Positions 1 through 6,867 are shown, numbered from the stretch's first letter. The stretch is DNA of 10,568 bases from DAOMFM01 sp035429825 (GCA_044224215.1 JBGAKX010000148.1:1-10568); one strand, 5' to 3'. The notes: a model not told the origin generated them from the sequence alone. Program-made: numbers and translations.

Positions 1-277
1 CACGGGCAGCCTCGACCGCCGCCGAGTTGATCTCGGCCAGGCGCGATTCGCTGCCATGCATCGCAAGCCAGCCGCGTGATGCGCCAAACGTGCACGTCAG
101 GAGCAGCTCAGCACCCGCATCGACATACGCGCCGTGGATCGACTCGACGATCTCGGGGTCCTCGATCGGCCACATCGATGGAACGGGTCCGAGCGAGTCC
201 CGCTCAGAGAACCCCAGCGTTCCCATCGCGCCGTCGGCCAGAACGACACCCGCGGCAACGCGCTCGAGAAGGGTCAT
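1..277 (-). CDS. Homocysteine S-methyltransferase family protein, N-terminal part (runs off left edge)
   Basis: Reading the minus strand from the ATG at 277-275 gives 92 residues with no stop before the window edge, so the C-terminus is missing. Residues 15-20 read DGAMGT, the signature at the start of the Hcy S-methyltransferase (MetH N-terminal/BHMT) barrel. Residues 61-67 (TCTFGAS) sit where most family members have TNTFGAN. The family moves a methyl group to homocysteine or a related thiol using a Cys-ligated zinc; those cysteines lie beyond the edge and cannot be checked. The ATG overlaps the TGA of the preceding gene (ATGA), which implies translational coupling. It is a paralogue of the barrel in the fusion gene two positions upstream but clearly diverged: LLTCT replaces LETNT. 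BHMT enzymes also lack the TNT triplet, so the methyl donor may differ. Family is confident; substrate is unknown. Confidence 0.85.
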   Translation of the reverse strand, partial: MTLLERVAAGVVLADGAMGTLGFSERDSLGPVPSMWPIEDPEIVESIHGAYVDAGAELLLTCTFGASRGWLAMHGSESRLAEINSAAVEAAR

Positions 278-885
278 CGCGCCCGGGATCGCGGCGGAGT
301 CGCGGGCGGCGGCGTCGACGGCGGAGGCTCCATCGTGACCGCAGGCTGTTCCTGAGGCGCCGCGTCGTCAGTCTTTGGAGGATTCGCGTCCGTCTTCATC
401 ATGCCGCGGATCTTCTGCCCGCGCTCCTTCACGACGCTGACCATTGCACTGTAGATCGTCGCAAACGTCTCGAAGCTGAGCGGATCGCGCGTGTCGACGA
501 GGCACTTGTAGCCAATGTCCCCGTCCTTGTCGACAAAGAAGCTCCCGATGCCGAGTTCGCTGTTCGCGAGCAGGAGATACTCGCTCACCTCGGTCGGATT
601 CGTTGCATCAGCGACGTTTCCAAAGCTGAACGCATAGAGCCCGAGGATCTGCTTGGCACTGTCATTCCGCACACGGATTTCGATCCGTTCGCGCCCAGCC
701 AGCATGCTCGTCACAATGACGTTGCCGTCCGAAGAGTCGATTTTCGCCCCAACCTGCCGGATGTAGGTCTTGAGGTTCTCCTGCGAGAGTGACGCGCGTG
801 CCGGCGCCGCAGGAATGAGTCCTGCAACCGCAATCGCCACGGTCGCGAGATTGACCCATCGTCGGTGGGGGGCACGCTTCGTCAT
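274..885 (-). CDS. Exported YbjN-like protein with proline-rich tail
   Basis: The 203-residue protein has a clear signal peptide: basic start (TKRAPHRR), hydrophobic core at residues 11-25 and a likely cut after ARA at 29-31. The mature part, about residues 32-165, alternates helices and strands, with the stretch YLLLANSELGIGSFFVDKDG followed by a strand ending in YKCLVDT. This resembles the YbjN/sensory-transduction-regulator fold, related in shape to type III secretion chaperones. The match is by general pattern, so a plain hypothetical exported protein is the alternative. The last 35 residues are rich in Pro and Ala and probably disordered. The ATG at 885 is chosen over the upstream TTG at 969 because it places the signal peptide at the N-terminus and avoids an 84-base extension into the upstream gene. 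It lies 13 bases after the methyltransferase/reductase gene, with a purine run AGAGAG upstream, and its stop overlaps the next start. An exported protein between two cytoplasmic enzymes is odd. Confidence 0.85.
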   Translation of the reverse strand: MTKRAPHRRWVNLATVAIAVAGLIPAAPARASLSQENLKTYIRQVGAKIDSSDGNVIVTSMLAGRERIEIRVRNDSAKQILGLYAFSFGNVADATNPTEVSEYLLLANSELGIGSFFVDKDGDIGYKCLVDTRDPLSFETFATIYSAMVSVVKERGQKIRGMMKTDANPPKTDDAAPQEQPAVTMEPPPSTPPPATPPRSRAR

Positions 886-898
886 GGTGAGAGACTCT

Positions 899-2776
899 CT
901 AGGGCTGGCGCGCGACGTGGAGGTCGGCGGGATCCTTGTCGACGAGGCCGTCAAAGACCTCGAGAGCAAGCTGAACCTTACCGAAAGGCGCGCTCACTTG
1001 CACGCCGGAAACGACGTCGCGAACCTCGGTGAGCATCTCGCGCGCGATCGCCAAACCCTCCGCCTGCGCGTGCTCCTTCCCGCCCTCCTGCGCCCGCGCC
1101 ATCCTGTCGAGCACGTGATCGGGCAGACTGATCCCTGGCACCTCGTTCTTGAGAAACTCGGCGTTTCGCGCACTCACAAGCGGCCAGATGCCCGCGATAA
1201 TGGGTATCCTGCAATGCTCGACTCGCTTGAGAAAATACTTTAACTGGTCAACGTCAAACACCGGTTGAGTAACGGCAAACTCGGCCCCCGCATCAACCTT
1301 CCACTCGAAGCGGCGGATCTCGTGCTCGACGTCGATGGCGCACGGATTCACGCCAACGCCGACAAAGAAGGACGTCGGATCACCGATAGGGTTTCCGCCG
1401 AGGTCCAGCCCGTTGTTCAGACGCGTGACCATGTTTGCCAGCCCGATCGAGTCGATATCGAATACGGCTGTTGCGTCCGGGTACGGGCCCATCTTGGGTG
1501 GGTCGCCGGTGATCAGCAGCAGGTTTCGAAGTCCGATCCCGGCGGCTCCCAGAAGGTCGGACTGCATGCCGAGCAGGTTGCGGTCGCGGCAGCAGTAGTG
1601 CGTGACCGTCTCGATTCCGACACGCTGCTCGATCATCACCGAAACGAGCAACGCGCCCATTCGAAACTGCGCCCGCGGTCCGTCCGGGACGTTCACCGCG
1701 TCCACACCTGCGTCCTTCAGAAGTTGCACGCCGGCGAGCATCTTGTCGGGGCTGGCGCCGCGAGGCGGCACGATCTCGACGCTCGTAACGAACTTCCCTT
1801 CGGCGACGCGGCGCGCAAGTCGCGATTTCTCGGCGAGCGGCACGGGCTGTACGTCGGCTGGTCGCTCGCCCTCGGTCAGTACGGCAACCGTCGTCCGTCC
1901 GGGCGAGCTCGCGCGAACCGCGTTGGAGATCAGCTTGATGTGCTCCGGCGTCGTCCCACAGCATCCGCCGATGAACTTGACGCCCGCCTGGATGAGCCGC
2001 TTTGCGTACTTGGCCATGTACTCCGGCGAGCACATGTACATCGTCCGGCCGTCGACGTCGCGCGGCAGACCCGCATTCGGCTGGGCGGCGAGCTTCAGGT
2101 CCGTCGCGACCCGCATGCGTTCGATCGCGGACAGGATAGCCTGCGGGCCGACCGAGCAGTTCAGACCCACGACGTCGACACCCCACTCCTCGAGCCGCTG
2201 GGCGATGACCTCGGGAGAGGTGCCATAGAGGGTGTTGCCGTGCATGTCGATCGCCATCTGTGCCACGATCGGCAGGCTTGAGAACTCGCGCACCGCGAGG
2301 ATCGCCTGGCGAATCTCGGCGATGTCGCTAAATGTCTCCAGAACAAAGAGATCGACGCCGCCTTCGACGAGCCCCTCGGCAGACTCGCGGAAGATCGCAC
2401 GCGCCTCATCCTCGGACGTCGGGCCGTACGGCTCGATACGAATGCCGAGCGGACCGATTGCTCCGGCCACGTAGACCGATTCGCCCGCGGCCTCGCGAGC
2501 GATCTCGGCAGCGCGCCGCGTGATCCCGCGAACCTTTGTGTCGAGGCCGTAGCCGGCCAGCTTCACCGAGTTCGCGCCGTAGGTATTCGTCTCGAGAATC
2601 TCGGCCCCCGCGCGCACGTACTCGCGATGCACGCTCAGCACGAGGTCCGGGCTGGTCAGATTCAGCTCGTCGAACGAACGGTTGATATAGACGCCGCGCG
2701 CGTAGAGCATCGTGCCCATCGCGCCGTCAAAGACGTGCGCGCGATCGCTCTCGAGCAGTTCCCTGAAGTCTCGCAT
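899..2776 (-). CDS. Bifunctional homocysteine S-methyltransferase / methylenetetrahydrofolate reductase
   Basis: This 625-residue cytoplasmic fusion matches the YitJ-type architecture. Residues 1-290 form the zinc homocysteine methyltransferase barrel: DGAMGT at 17-22, ETNTYGAN at 62-69, and zinc ligands C207 (NCSVGP) and C272-C273 (GGCCGTTPEH). Residues about 318-610 form a MetF-type flavin reductase: E334 in SVEIVPPRG matches the catalytic Glu region, HYCCRDRN is at 393-400, the flavin-contacting Asp is in TGDPPKMG (D425), and Q504 in TQPVFD matches the folate-contacting Gln. The reductase makes 5-methyltetrahydrofolate and the barrel methylates homocysteine to methionine. There is no cobalamin-binding or pterin-binding module as in full MetH, so the methyl route between the halves is not evident; S-methylmethionine or a partner protein are possible donors. 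All key residues seen are intact. It is the first gene of a minus-strand operon. The ATG at 2776 has only a weak upstream GAG. A yitJ-like name is reasonable, but I assign no symbol. Confidence 0.95.
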   Translation of the reverse strand: MRDFRELLESDRAHVFDGAMGTMLYARGVYINRSFDELNLTSPDLVLSVHREYVRAGAEILETNTYGANSVKLAGYGLDTKVRGITRRAAEIAREAAGESVYVAGAIGPLGIRIEPYGPTSEDEARAIFRESAEGLVEGGVDLFVLETFSDIAEIRQAILAVREFSSLPIVAQMAIDMHGNTLYGTSPEVIAQRLEEWGVDVVGLNCSVGPQAILSAIERMRVATDLKLAAQPNAGLPRDVDGRTMYMCSPEYMAKYAKRLIQAGVKFIGGCCGTTPEHIKLISNAVRASSPGRTTVAVLTEGERPADVQPVPLAEKSRLARRVAEGKFVTSVEIVPPRGASPDKMLAGVQLLKDAGVDAVNVPDGPRAQFRMGALLVSVMIEQRVGIETVTHYCCRDRNLLGMQSDLLGAAGIGLRNLLLITGDPPKMGPYPDATAVFDIDSIGLANMVTRLNNGLDLGGNPIGDPTSFFVGVGVNPCAIDVEHEIRRFEWKVDAGAEFAVTQPVFDVDQLKYFLKRVEHCRIPIIAGIWPLVSARNAEFLKNEVPGISLPDHVLDRMARAQEGGKEHAQAEGLAIAREMLTEVRDVVSGVQVSAPFGKVQLALEVFDGLVDKDPADLHVARQP

Positions 2777-2808
2777 TCAATACATCTCAATCGGGCCCGA
2801 AAAGCCAA

Positions 2809-2833
2809 GTGGCCCCGCGCNNNGCGGGGCCAC
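2809..2833. repeat. Perfect 10-base GC-rich inverted repeat (hairpin) around the N-run
   Basis: GTGGCCCCGC at 2809-2818 is perfectly complementary to GCGGGGCCAC at 2824-2833, leaving GC plus three Ns in the loop. On the minus strand it lies 33 bases before the methyltransferase/reductase ATG and is followed by CTTGGCTTTTC, so it could be an attenuator or leader hairpin. On the plus strand no T-tract follows directly. Because the loop is unresolved, the hairpin could also come from contig ends joined by scaffolding. Confidence 0.6.
2821..2823. other. Assembly gap (NNN)
   Basis: Three ambiguous bases fall exactly in the loop of a strong GC hairpin between two divergent genes. The true length of the missing sequence is unknown, so leader lengths across it are approximate. 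No coding region called here crosses it. Confidence 0.95.
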
Positions 2834-2892
2834 GAATCTCCCGGACAGTTAGCAGTTTTTTACGTGGAGCAATCGTCGAAATCGCCACGCCG

Positions 2893-2903
2893 ATTTGTCA
2901 AAT
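2893..2903. promoter_or_regulatory. Small palindrome ATTTGTCAAAT at the predicted minus-strand start point
   Basis: Five-base arms ATTTG and CAAAT flank a single T, just downstream of the predicted start of the methionine operon transcript (about 2905). The position would suit a repressor operator. The hexamer TGTCAA inside it recurs at 2935-2940 as the -35 box. The site is short and could be chance in this AT-richer patch. Confidence 0.25.
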
Positions 2904-2911
2904 ACAACCGA

Positions 2912-2940
2912 AAATTACCCTTCGCCCCGAACCCTGTCAA
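2912..2940 (-). promoter_or_regulatory. Candidate sigma70-type promoter of the methionine operon
   Basis: On the minus strand a perfect -35 box TTGACA (2940-2935) is followed by a 17-base spacer and TAATTT (2917-2912), which matches the -10 consensus at three positions. Transcription would start near 2905 and give a leader of about 130 nt before the ATG at 2776. The perfect -35 and ideal spacing support it; the weak -10 and unknown sigma preferences limit confidence. Confidence 0.45.
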
Positions 2941-2951
2941 GCAGCGCCGCG

Positions 2952-2960
2952 TGCTATGCT
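2952..2960 (+). promoter_or_regulatory. Extended -10 box of a possible leaderless transcript for the M48 protease
   Basis: TGCTATGCT contains the extended -10 TGn and the hexamer TATGCT (2955-2960), which ends seven bases from the ATG at 2967. Transcription would start at or next to the A of the ATG. No Shine-Dalgarno-like purine run lies in the 20 bases before the start, which agrees with leaderless translation. A weak -35 (CTGTCA, 2934-2939, spacer 15) overlaps the -35 of the opposing promoter. Confidence 0.4.
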
Positions 2961-2966
2961 TTTGCG

Positions 2967-4199
2967 ATGCGGACGTTTGCGAGATTCGTCATCCTCGGCC
3001 TTGCCATCTCCCTGAGCCCCGCGCTCGCGATCGCCGAGCAGCCGCCGCCGCAACAGCCCGCCCTCCTCGTTCCCGACGCGCACGCCGAGTGGCGCGTCAC
3101 CGCAAAGACTAGGACGACGACGACGCTCAGCCTGGCGCTTGCTGGCGAATTCGCGGGAATGGCGGTGCTGTTCTGGATCGCGTTCTCGGGTCGTGCTGCG
3201 CGAATTCGCGCGGCGCTCGCGACGCGCCTCACGCGGGGTGTCCTGTTGCGCGCCGCGTTCATCGTGTTCATCTGCGTGCTGATGTTCGGCGTATCGCTGC
3301 CGTTCGAATTTGCGCGCTATTCGGTGCTGCGCTCGTACGGCATCGCGCAGCAGACCGTCGGGCCGTGGCTCGGCGACCGAATGCTCGAGCTCGCTGTAAA
3401 TATTGCATCTGCACTGTTTCTCGGCCTTCTGTTCTACCGGGTCGTCGCTCGGCATTCCAGGACGTGGTGGCGCTGGGTGGCAGGCGCCGCGCTGCCGCTG
3501 ACCGCCGCGGCGATCCTGGCGAGCCCGTTCTACGTGCAGCTGTTCAACACGTTGTCGCCGATTTCGAACAGGGCCCTGGCCGGACAGATCCTTGCGCTGG
3601 CGGGTCGCTACGACATCCCGGCGAGCGAAGTCTACGAGATCGACATGAGCCGGCAGACGCGCTCGGCAAATGCGTTCGTGACCGGGATCGGGCCGACCAC
3701 GACGATTGCGCTCGGGGACACGCTGCTCACGACGTTCCGTGACGACGAGACACTTTTCGTGACGGCGCACGAGATGGGCCATTACGTTCACAAGCATCTG
3801 TGGATCGGGCTCGCGCTCGGAACGCTCTCGGTCGTGTTCGCCGCATGGCTTCTTCAGTTCGTGCTCCATCGTCTGATCGCACGCTACGGCGGAAGCCTCG
3901 GCTACGACAGCCTCTCGGACGTCGCGAGTCTCCCACTTGTCATGCTGGCGGTCTCGGTGCTTACGTTTGTCAGCCTGCCGCTGTCGAACACCATTTCGCG
4001 GGCGATGGAGTCAGATGCGGATCGGTTTGCGATGCAGCTGACTGTTCCTGCCGACGTCTCGCGCGAAGCGGCGGCATCCGCCTTCGAGCGACTGGGCCAG
4101 ATCGCCCTGTCCGATCCGGACCCCAACCCGATCCTGCGATTCGTGTTCTGGAGCCATCCGACGCTCGACGAACGAATCGCGATGGCGCAGGGCAAGTAG
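2967..4199 (+). CDS. Ste24-like M48 family membrane metalloprotease
   Basis: The 410-residue protein is an integral membrane zinc endopeptidase. Zinc ligands are H268 and H272 in HEMGH (HExxH, catalytic E269) and E348 in ESDAD. The typical Ste24/HtpX elements are present: a YDIPASEVYEIDMS strand, SRQTRSANAFVTG at 228-240, and a C-terminal HPTLDERI. Hydrophobic segments fall at about 54-73, 95-112, 140-160, 170-192, 278-300 and 320-342. In eukaryotes such enzymes cleave prenylated proteins; in bacteria they are usually linked to membrane protein quality control, the more likely role here. The N-terminus (residues 1-23) looks like a signal peptide or an extra membrane helix. The ATG at 2967 is preferred to the upstream in-frame TTG at 2895 because it places that hydrophobic leader first. 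It is divergent from the methionine operon and followed 90 bases later by a second membrane protease on the same strand. The substrate is unknown. Confidence 0.93.
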   Translation: MRTFARFVILGLAISLSPALAIAEQPPPQQPALLVPDAHAEWRVTAKTRTTTTLSLALAGEFAGMAVLFWIAFSGRAARIRAALATRLTRGVLLRAAFIVFICVLMFGVSLPFEFARYSVLRSYGIAQQTVGPWLGDRMLELAVNIASALFLGLLFYRVVARHSRTWWRWVAGAALPLTAAAILASPFYVQLFNTLSPISNRALAGQILALAGRYDIPASEVYEIDMSRQTRSANAFVTGIGPTTTIALGDTLLTTFRDDETLFVTAHEMGHYVHKHLWIGLALGTLSVVFAAWLLQFVLHRLIARYGGSLGYDSLSDVASLPLVMLAVSVLTFVSLPLSNTISRAMESDADRFAMQLTVPADVSREAAASAFERLGQIALSDPDPNPILRFVFWSHPTLDERIAMAQGK

Positions 4200-4213
4200 C
4201 GGTGGAGCCGTTC

Positions 4214-4242
4214 TTGCCCGCGGCCTGAGCGCGTGGTACAAA
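4214..4242 (+). promoter_or_regulatory. Weak candidate promoter before the FHA-protease gene
   Basis: TTGCCC (4214-4219), a 17-base spacer and TACAAA (4237-4242) each match the consensus at four of six positions. The -10 sits inside the short inverted repeat GTGGT-N6-ACCAC (4233/4234 to 4248/4249). Read-through from the upstream protease gene is equally possible. Confidence 0.3.
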
Positions 4243-4289
4243 CACCACTCGCCTCATCCGTCTCGTAACCTCGGAGCTTCCTCGTTTCG

Positions 4290-5522
4290 ATGCGTGCTGT
4301 CTTCACTCACATAGCCGGCCTCAAGCGCGGCCAGCGTGTCATCATCGAGGACGAGTCGATTTCCGTCGGACGCGCGCCTTCGAGCGCGCTGACGTTTGCG
4401 CCGGCCGATACGCGCGCCTCCGCCCATCACGCTGAGATCGAAGTCGACGGCGGAAACTACGTCCTGCGCGATGCTGGTTCGACGAACGGCACGTTTCTGA
4501 ACGGGCGCCGGGTCACCACCGCGCGGCTCAAGCCGGGCGACGTCATCGAGTTCGGCACCGGCGGCCCGCAGGTGCAGTTCGACATCGACGGTCCGGTCGA
4601 CACGACGCTTCCTGTCGGTGTCGAACCGACGCAGATGCTCGAGCAACCGTCCAAGTCGCGATCGGACGGCGCGCGCCCCAGCAAGGAGTTCGGGCGCACG
4701 ACCGTCCGTCTGATGATCGACAGGGCGGTGGACAAGTCGTCGACGCGGTTTCGCCTGATGGTGGCGACGCTCGTGCTGCTCGTTGTCGCCCTCATGGGTG
4801 TCGTCGGCTATCTCGTGTTCCGCTCCAGCACCTCGTCGGGCTATGACTTCAGCGAAATCGCGAGGAAGAACCAGGGTGCGGTCGTGTTCATCTACGTCCG
4901 GTTCACGTTGATGGACGAGAACGGCGCGCCCATCGAGGAGAACGCCGCGACCGGTTCGGGCTTTGTCGTGAACAACCGCGGCGACATCATCACGAACCGC
5001 CACGTGCTGCAGCTGTGGGAGTACGAGCCCACGTGGGTGCGCAATCACTACAAGGGCGCGCTCAAGGAGATCAAGATCGTCTTTGCGGATCACAGCCCCG
5101 ACGACGCGCTCACGGGCGAGGTCGTCAAGATTTCTGAATCGACCGACGTGGATCTCGCGGTCCTTCGCATCAAGCCGTACAGCGGCATGCCGACGATCTT
5201 GGAGTTCAACCGCGACACGGCCGGGCTCAGCCAGGGCGACCCCGTTGCCGTCATCGGGTATCCGCTCGGAAAGGACCTCTTCGACATCACCAAGGCCAAG
5301 ACGGCCGAGACAAGCCTGTCACAAGGCGTCATCAGCAAGGTCTCGGCGCGCAAGATCCAGATCGACGCCTCCGCAAACCCCGGCAATTCGGGTGGTCCGA
5401 TCTTTGACCAGCGCGGTCGGGTGATCGCGGTCATGACCCAGGGCCTTGCGGCGCTCAATGCCCAGAACATCAACTTCGGCACTCCGATCGGGGACGCCCT
5501 CGACATGATCCCGTCGGGCTAG
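4290..5522 (+). CDS. FHA domain - transmembrane - trypsin-like (HtrA-type) serine protease
   Basis: This 410-residue protein joins three parts. Residues 1-98 are an FHA phosphothreonine-binding domain with the hallmarks SVGRAPSS (R28), S44 with H47 (SAHHAEI) and NGTFLNG (66-72). Residues 100-155 are a polar linker. Residues 155-177 are one hydrophobic helix. Residues 195-408 are a chymotrypsin-fold protease of the DegP/HtrA kind with triad H238 (TNRHVL), D288 (DVDLAVL) and S367 (GNSGGP). No PDZ domain follows. With no signal peptide ahead of the FHA domain, the likely topology is FHA in the cytoplasm and protease outside, so phosphorylation by a Ser/Thr kinase could be sensed across the membrane. 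That signalling role is inference; the domains are clear. The gene follows the M48 protease gene by 90 bases. A GGAG lies 13 bases before the ATG, so ribosome binding is weak. All catalytic residues are intact. Confidence 0.95.
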   Translation: MRAVFTHIAGLKRGQRVIIEDESISVGRAPSSALTFAPADTRASAHHAEIEVDGGNYVLRDAGSTNGTFLNGRRVTTARLKPGDVIEFGTGGPQVQFDIDGPVDTTLPVGVEPTQMLEQPSKSRSDGARPSKEFGRTTVRLMIDRAVDKSSTRFRLMVATLVLLVVALMGVVGYLVFRSSTSSGYDFSEIARKNQGAVVFIYVRFTLMDENGAPIEENAATGSGFVVNNRGDIITNRHVLQLWEYEPTWVRNHYKGALKEIKIVFADHSPDDALTGEVVKISESTDVDLAVLRIKPYSGMPTILEFNRDTAGLSQGDPVAVIGYPLGKDLFDITKAKTAETSLSQGVISKVSARKIQIDASANPGNSGGPIFDQRGRVIAVMTQGLAALNAQNINFGTPIGDALDMIPSG

Positions 5523-5544
5523 CGCCTCGCGCTGCGGGATCCTC

Positions 5545-6858
5545 CTACGGCTTCCCGGCGAGAAGCTCCCGCACGAGCTCTTCCATCTCCTTCTTGACGG
5601 CGCCGAACCGGTCGCCCGTCGCGGGACCCGAAAACCCGGCGTGGATCCTGTGGACGCGTCCGTCACGCCCGACGAAGATTGTTGTCGGGTACGCGCCAAA
5701 ATTTACGAGCTGCGGCAGCGTCCGCGCGATCTCGCCCTCGGCCGTCGAGCCGGCCACCAGGATCGGAAACTCGATGCCGTACTTCTCCCGATATATCGCG
5801 ATCTGTCGCCTGCTGCGCGCGGCGTCGGGCGTGTACTCGTATGCCAGCATCACGATCTCGAGTCCGTCTGCGCGATACTTCCTGTAGAGGTCGACGAGCA
5901 GCGGCGTCTCGTCGTGGCAATTCGGGCACCACGTTCCCATGATGTCGATCACCACGACCTTGCCCTTGTACCGGTCGTCGGTCAGCGACACGGTGCGCCC
6001 GTCGGTGTCGGGCAGCGCAAATGCGAACGCTTCCTGCGGGTCCTTCACCGTTGTGAGCGCGTTCGGATCGCCCGGCAGATCGCTCGCGGCCGCCCTGGCC
6101 TTGCGAACGGCCGTGAACGGTGCGCGATAGCTCAGCCCCGTCGCGAGCTCACCTGCAAGCGAACCGTCGTCGCGAACTTCGCCCGTCAGCAGCGTTACGT
6201 GAATTCCATCAAATCTGCTCAGGCGGAACGTCGGCTTCTCGCCGGGCCTGTTCCAGACGACGCCGCTCAGCAATCCGTAATCGCCGCTGACGGGAATGAC
6301 CGTGCCCGAGACGACGGCGTGATCCTTTACGACTGCCTCGATCGTGAACGTCGCGTCGTCGACCTCCTCGACCTTGCCGTCCTTCTCGAATGTCGTGAGC
6401 ACCCAGTCGCCGGACAGGTTCGCCGCGCCGAGCGTCTTCGGATCGCCTCCGACAAGCCGCAGCGTCTCGTTCGTCCGCGCGGCCTTGAACTCATATCTCC
6501 CGATTCCGTTTCGGGTCTGTCGGGTGTATTCGCCGACCAGGGATGTCTCGGTGGCGTCCGTGAAATGCGCGATGATCCGGCCGTCGTAGTAGTCCATCCG
6601 CAGCTCGAGCATCGTGCCGTCAAACGAACCGCCGGACAGATCCTGTCGTTCGCTTCCGTTCAAGACAGCTCCCGAAACGAGCGACTTGGCAAGTTTCAGA
6701 TCGAGCCCGAACGCCACCTCGCCGGATGGAATCGTGAGCGTCGCCTTCCATCGCCCGCTGACCGGATCAGGTCCGCCGCCGCCAGGCGCCGCATGCGTCG
6801 CCCCTACGCCAATCACCGCGACCGAAAGGACCAACCCTGCCAGCTTTCCGAAACGCAT
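5545..6858 (-). CDS. Exported TlpA/ResA-like thioredoxin with duplicated beta-rich N-terminal region
   Basis: From the ATG at 6858 the protein has 437 residues. Residues 1-23 form a signal peptide (basic start, hydrophobic core, THA-A cut). Residues about 33-128 and 148-255 look like two copies of one beta-rich unit: each starts SG-x-W, has a V-SG-x-V strand and a FDG turn, and ends in F-x-A-x-R. Residues about 275-437 are a thioredoxin fold of the TlpA/AhpC-TSA type, with redox pair C311 and C314 in WCPNC and the cis-proline region YPTTIFVGRDG (P391). It probably acts in the periplasm as a disulfide reductase; the partner is unknown. An ATG five codons upstream (6873) is possible, but GAGG sits five bases before 6858. 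It converges with the FHA-protease gene, with 22 bases between the stops, and is divergent from the permease operon. The N-terminal region is not a family I recognise. Confidence 0.9.
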   Translation of the reverse strand: MRFGKLAGLVLSVAVIGVGATHAAPGGGGPDPVSGRWKATLTIPSGEVAFGLDLKLAKSLVSGAVLNGSERQDLSGGSFDGTMLELRMDYYDGRIIAHFTDATETSLVGEYTRQTRNGIGRYEFKAARTNETLRLVGGDPKTLGAANLSGDWVLTTFEKDGKVEEVDDATFTIEAVVKDHAVVSGTVIPVSGDYGLLSGVVWNRPGEKPTFRLSRFDGIHVTLLTGEVRDDGSLAGELATGLSYRAPFTAVRKARAAASDLPGDPNALTTVKDPQEAFAFALPDTDGRTVSLTDDRYKGKVVVIDIMGTWCPNCHDETPLLVDLYRKYRADGLEIVMLAYEYTPDAARSRRQIAIYREKYGIEFPILVAGSTAEGEIARTLPQLVNFGAYPTTIFVGRDGRVHRIHAGFSGPATGDRFGAVKKEMEELVRELLAGKP

Positions 6859-6863
6859 GCTCA

Positions 6864-6867
6864 CCTC
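6864..6867 (-). promoter_or_regulatory. Ribosome binding site that decides the thioredoxin gene start
   Basis: GAGG on the minus strand lies five bases before the ATG at 6858. It falls inside the alternative five-codon extension starting at 6873, so it favours the shorter start, which also puts the basic residues of the signal peptide first. Confidence 0.6.

Noticed and set aside
1265..2281. Plus-strand open frames inside the methyltransferase/reductase gene
   Set aside because: They are antisense shadows; the minus strand carries all the conserved residues.
2777..2911. SAM, SAH or cobalamin riboswitch in the methionine operon leader
   Set aside because: I looked for the conserved cores of these classes and did not find them; only the GC hairpin is visible, and the N-run prevents a full reading. 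A covariance-model search would decide.
5521..5533. Short inverted repeat AGCGC-CTC-GCGCT between the convergent genes as a terminator
   Set aside because: The stem is only five bases, overlaps the stop codon and is not followed by a T-tract on either strand.
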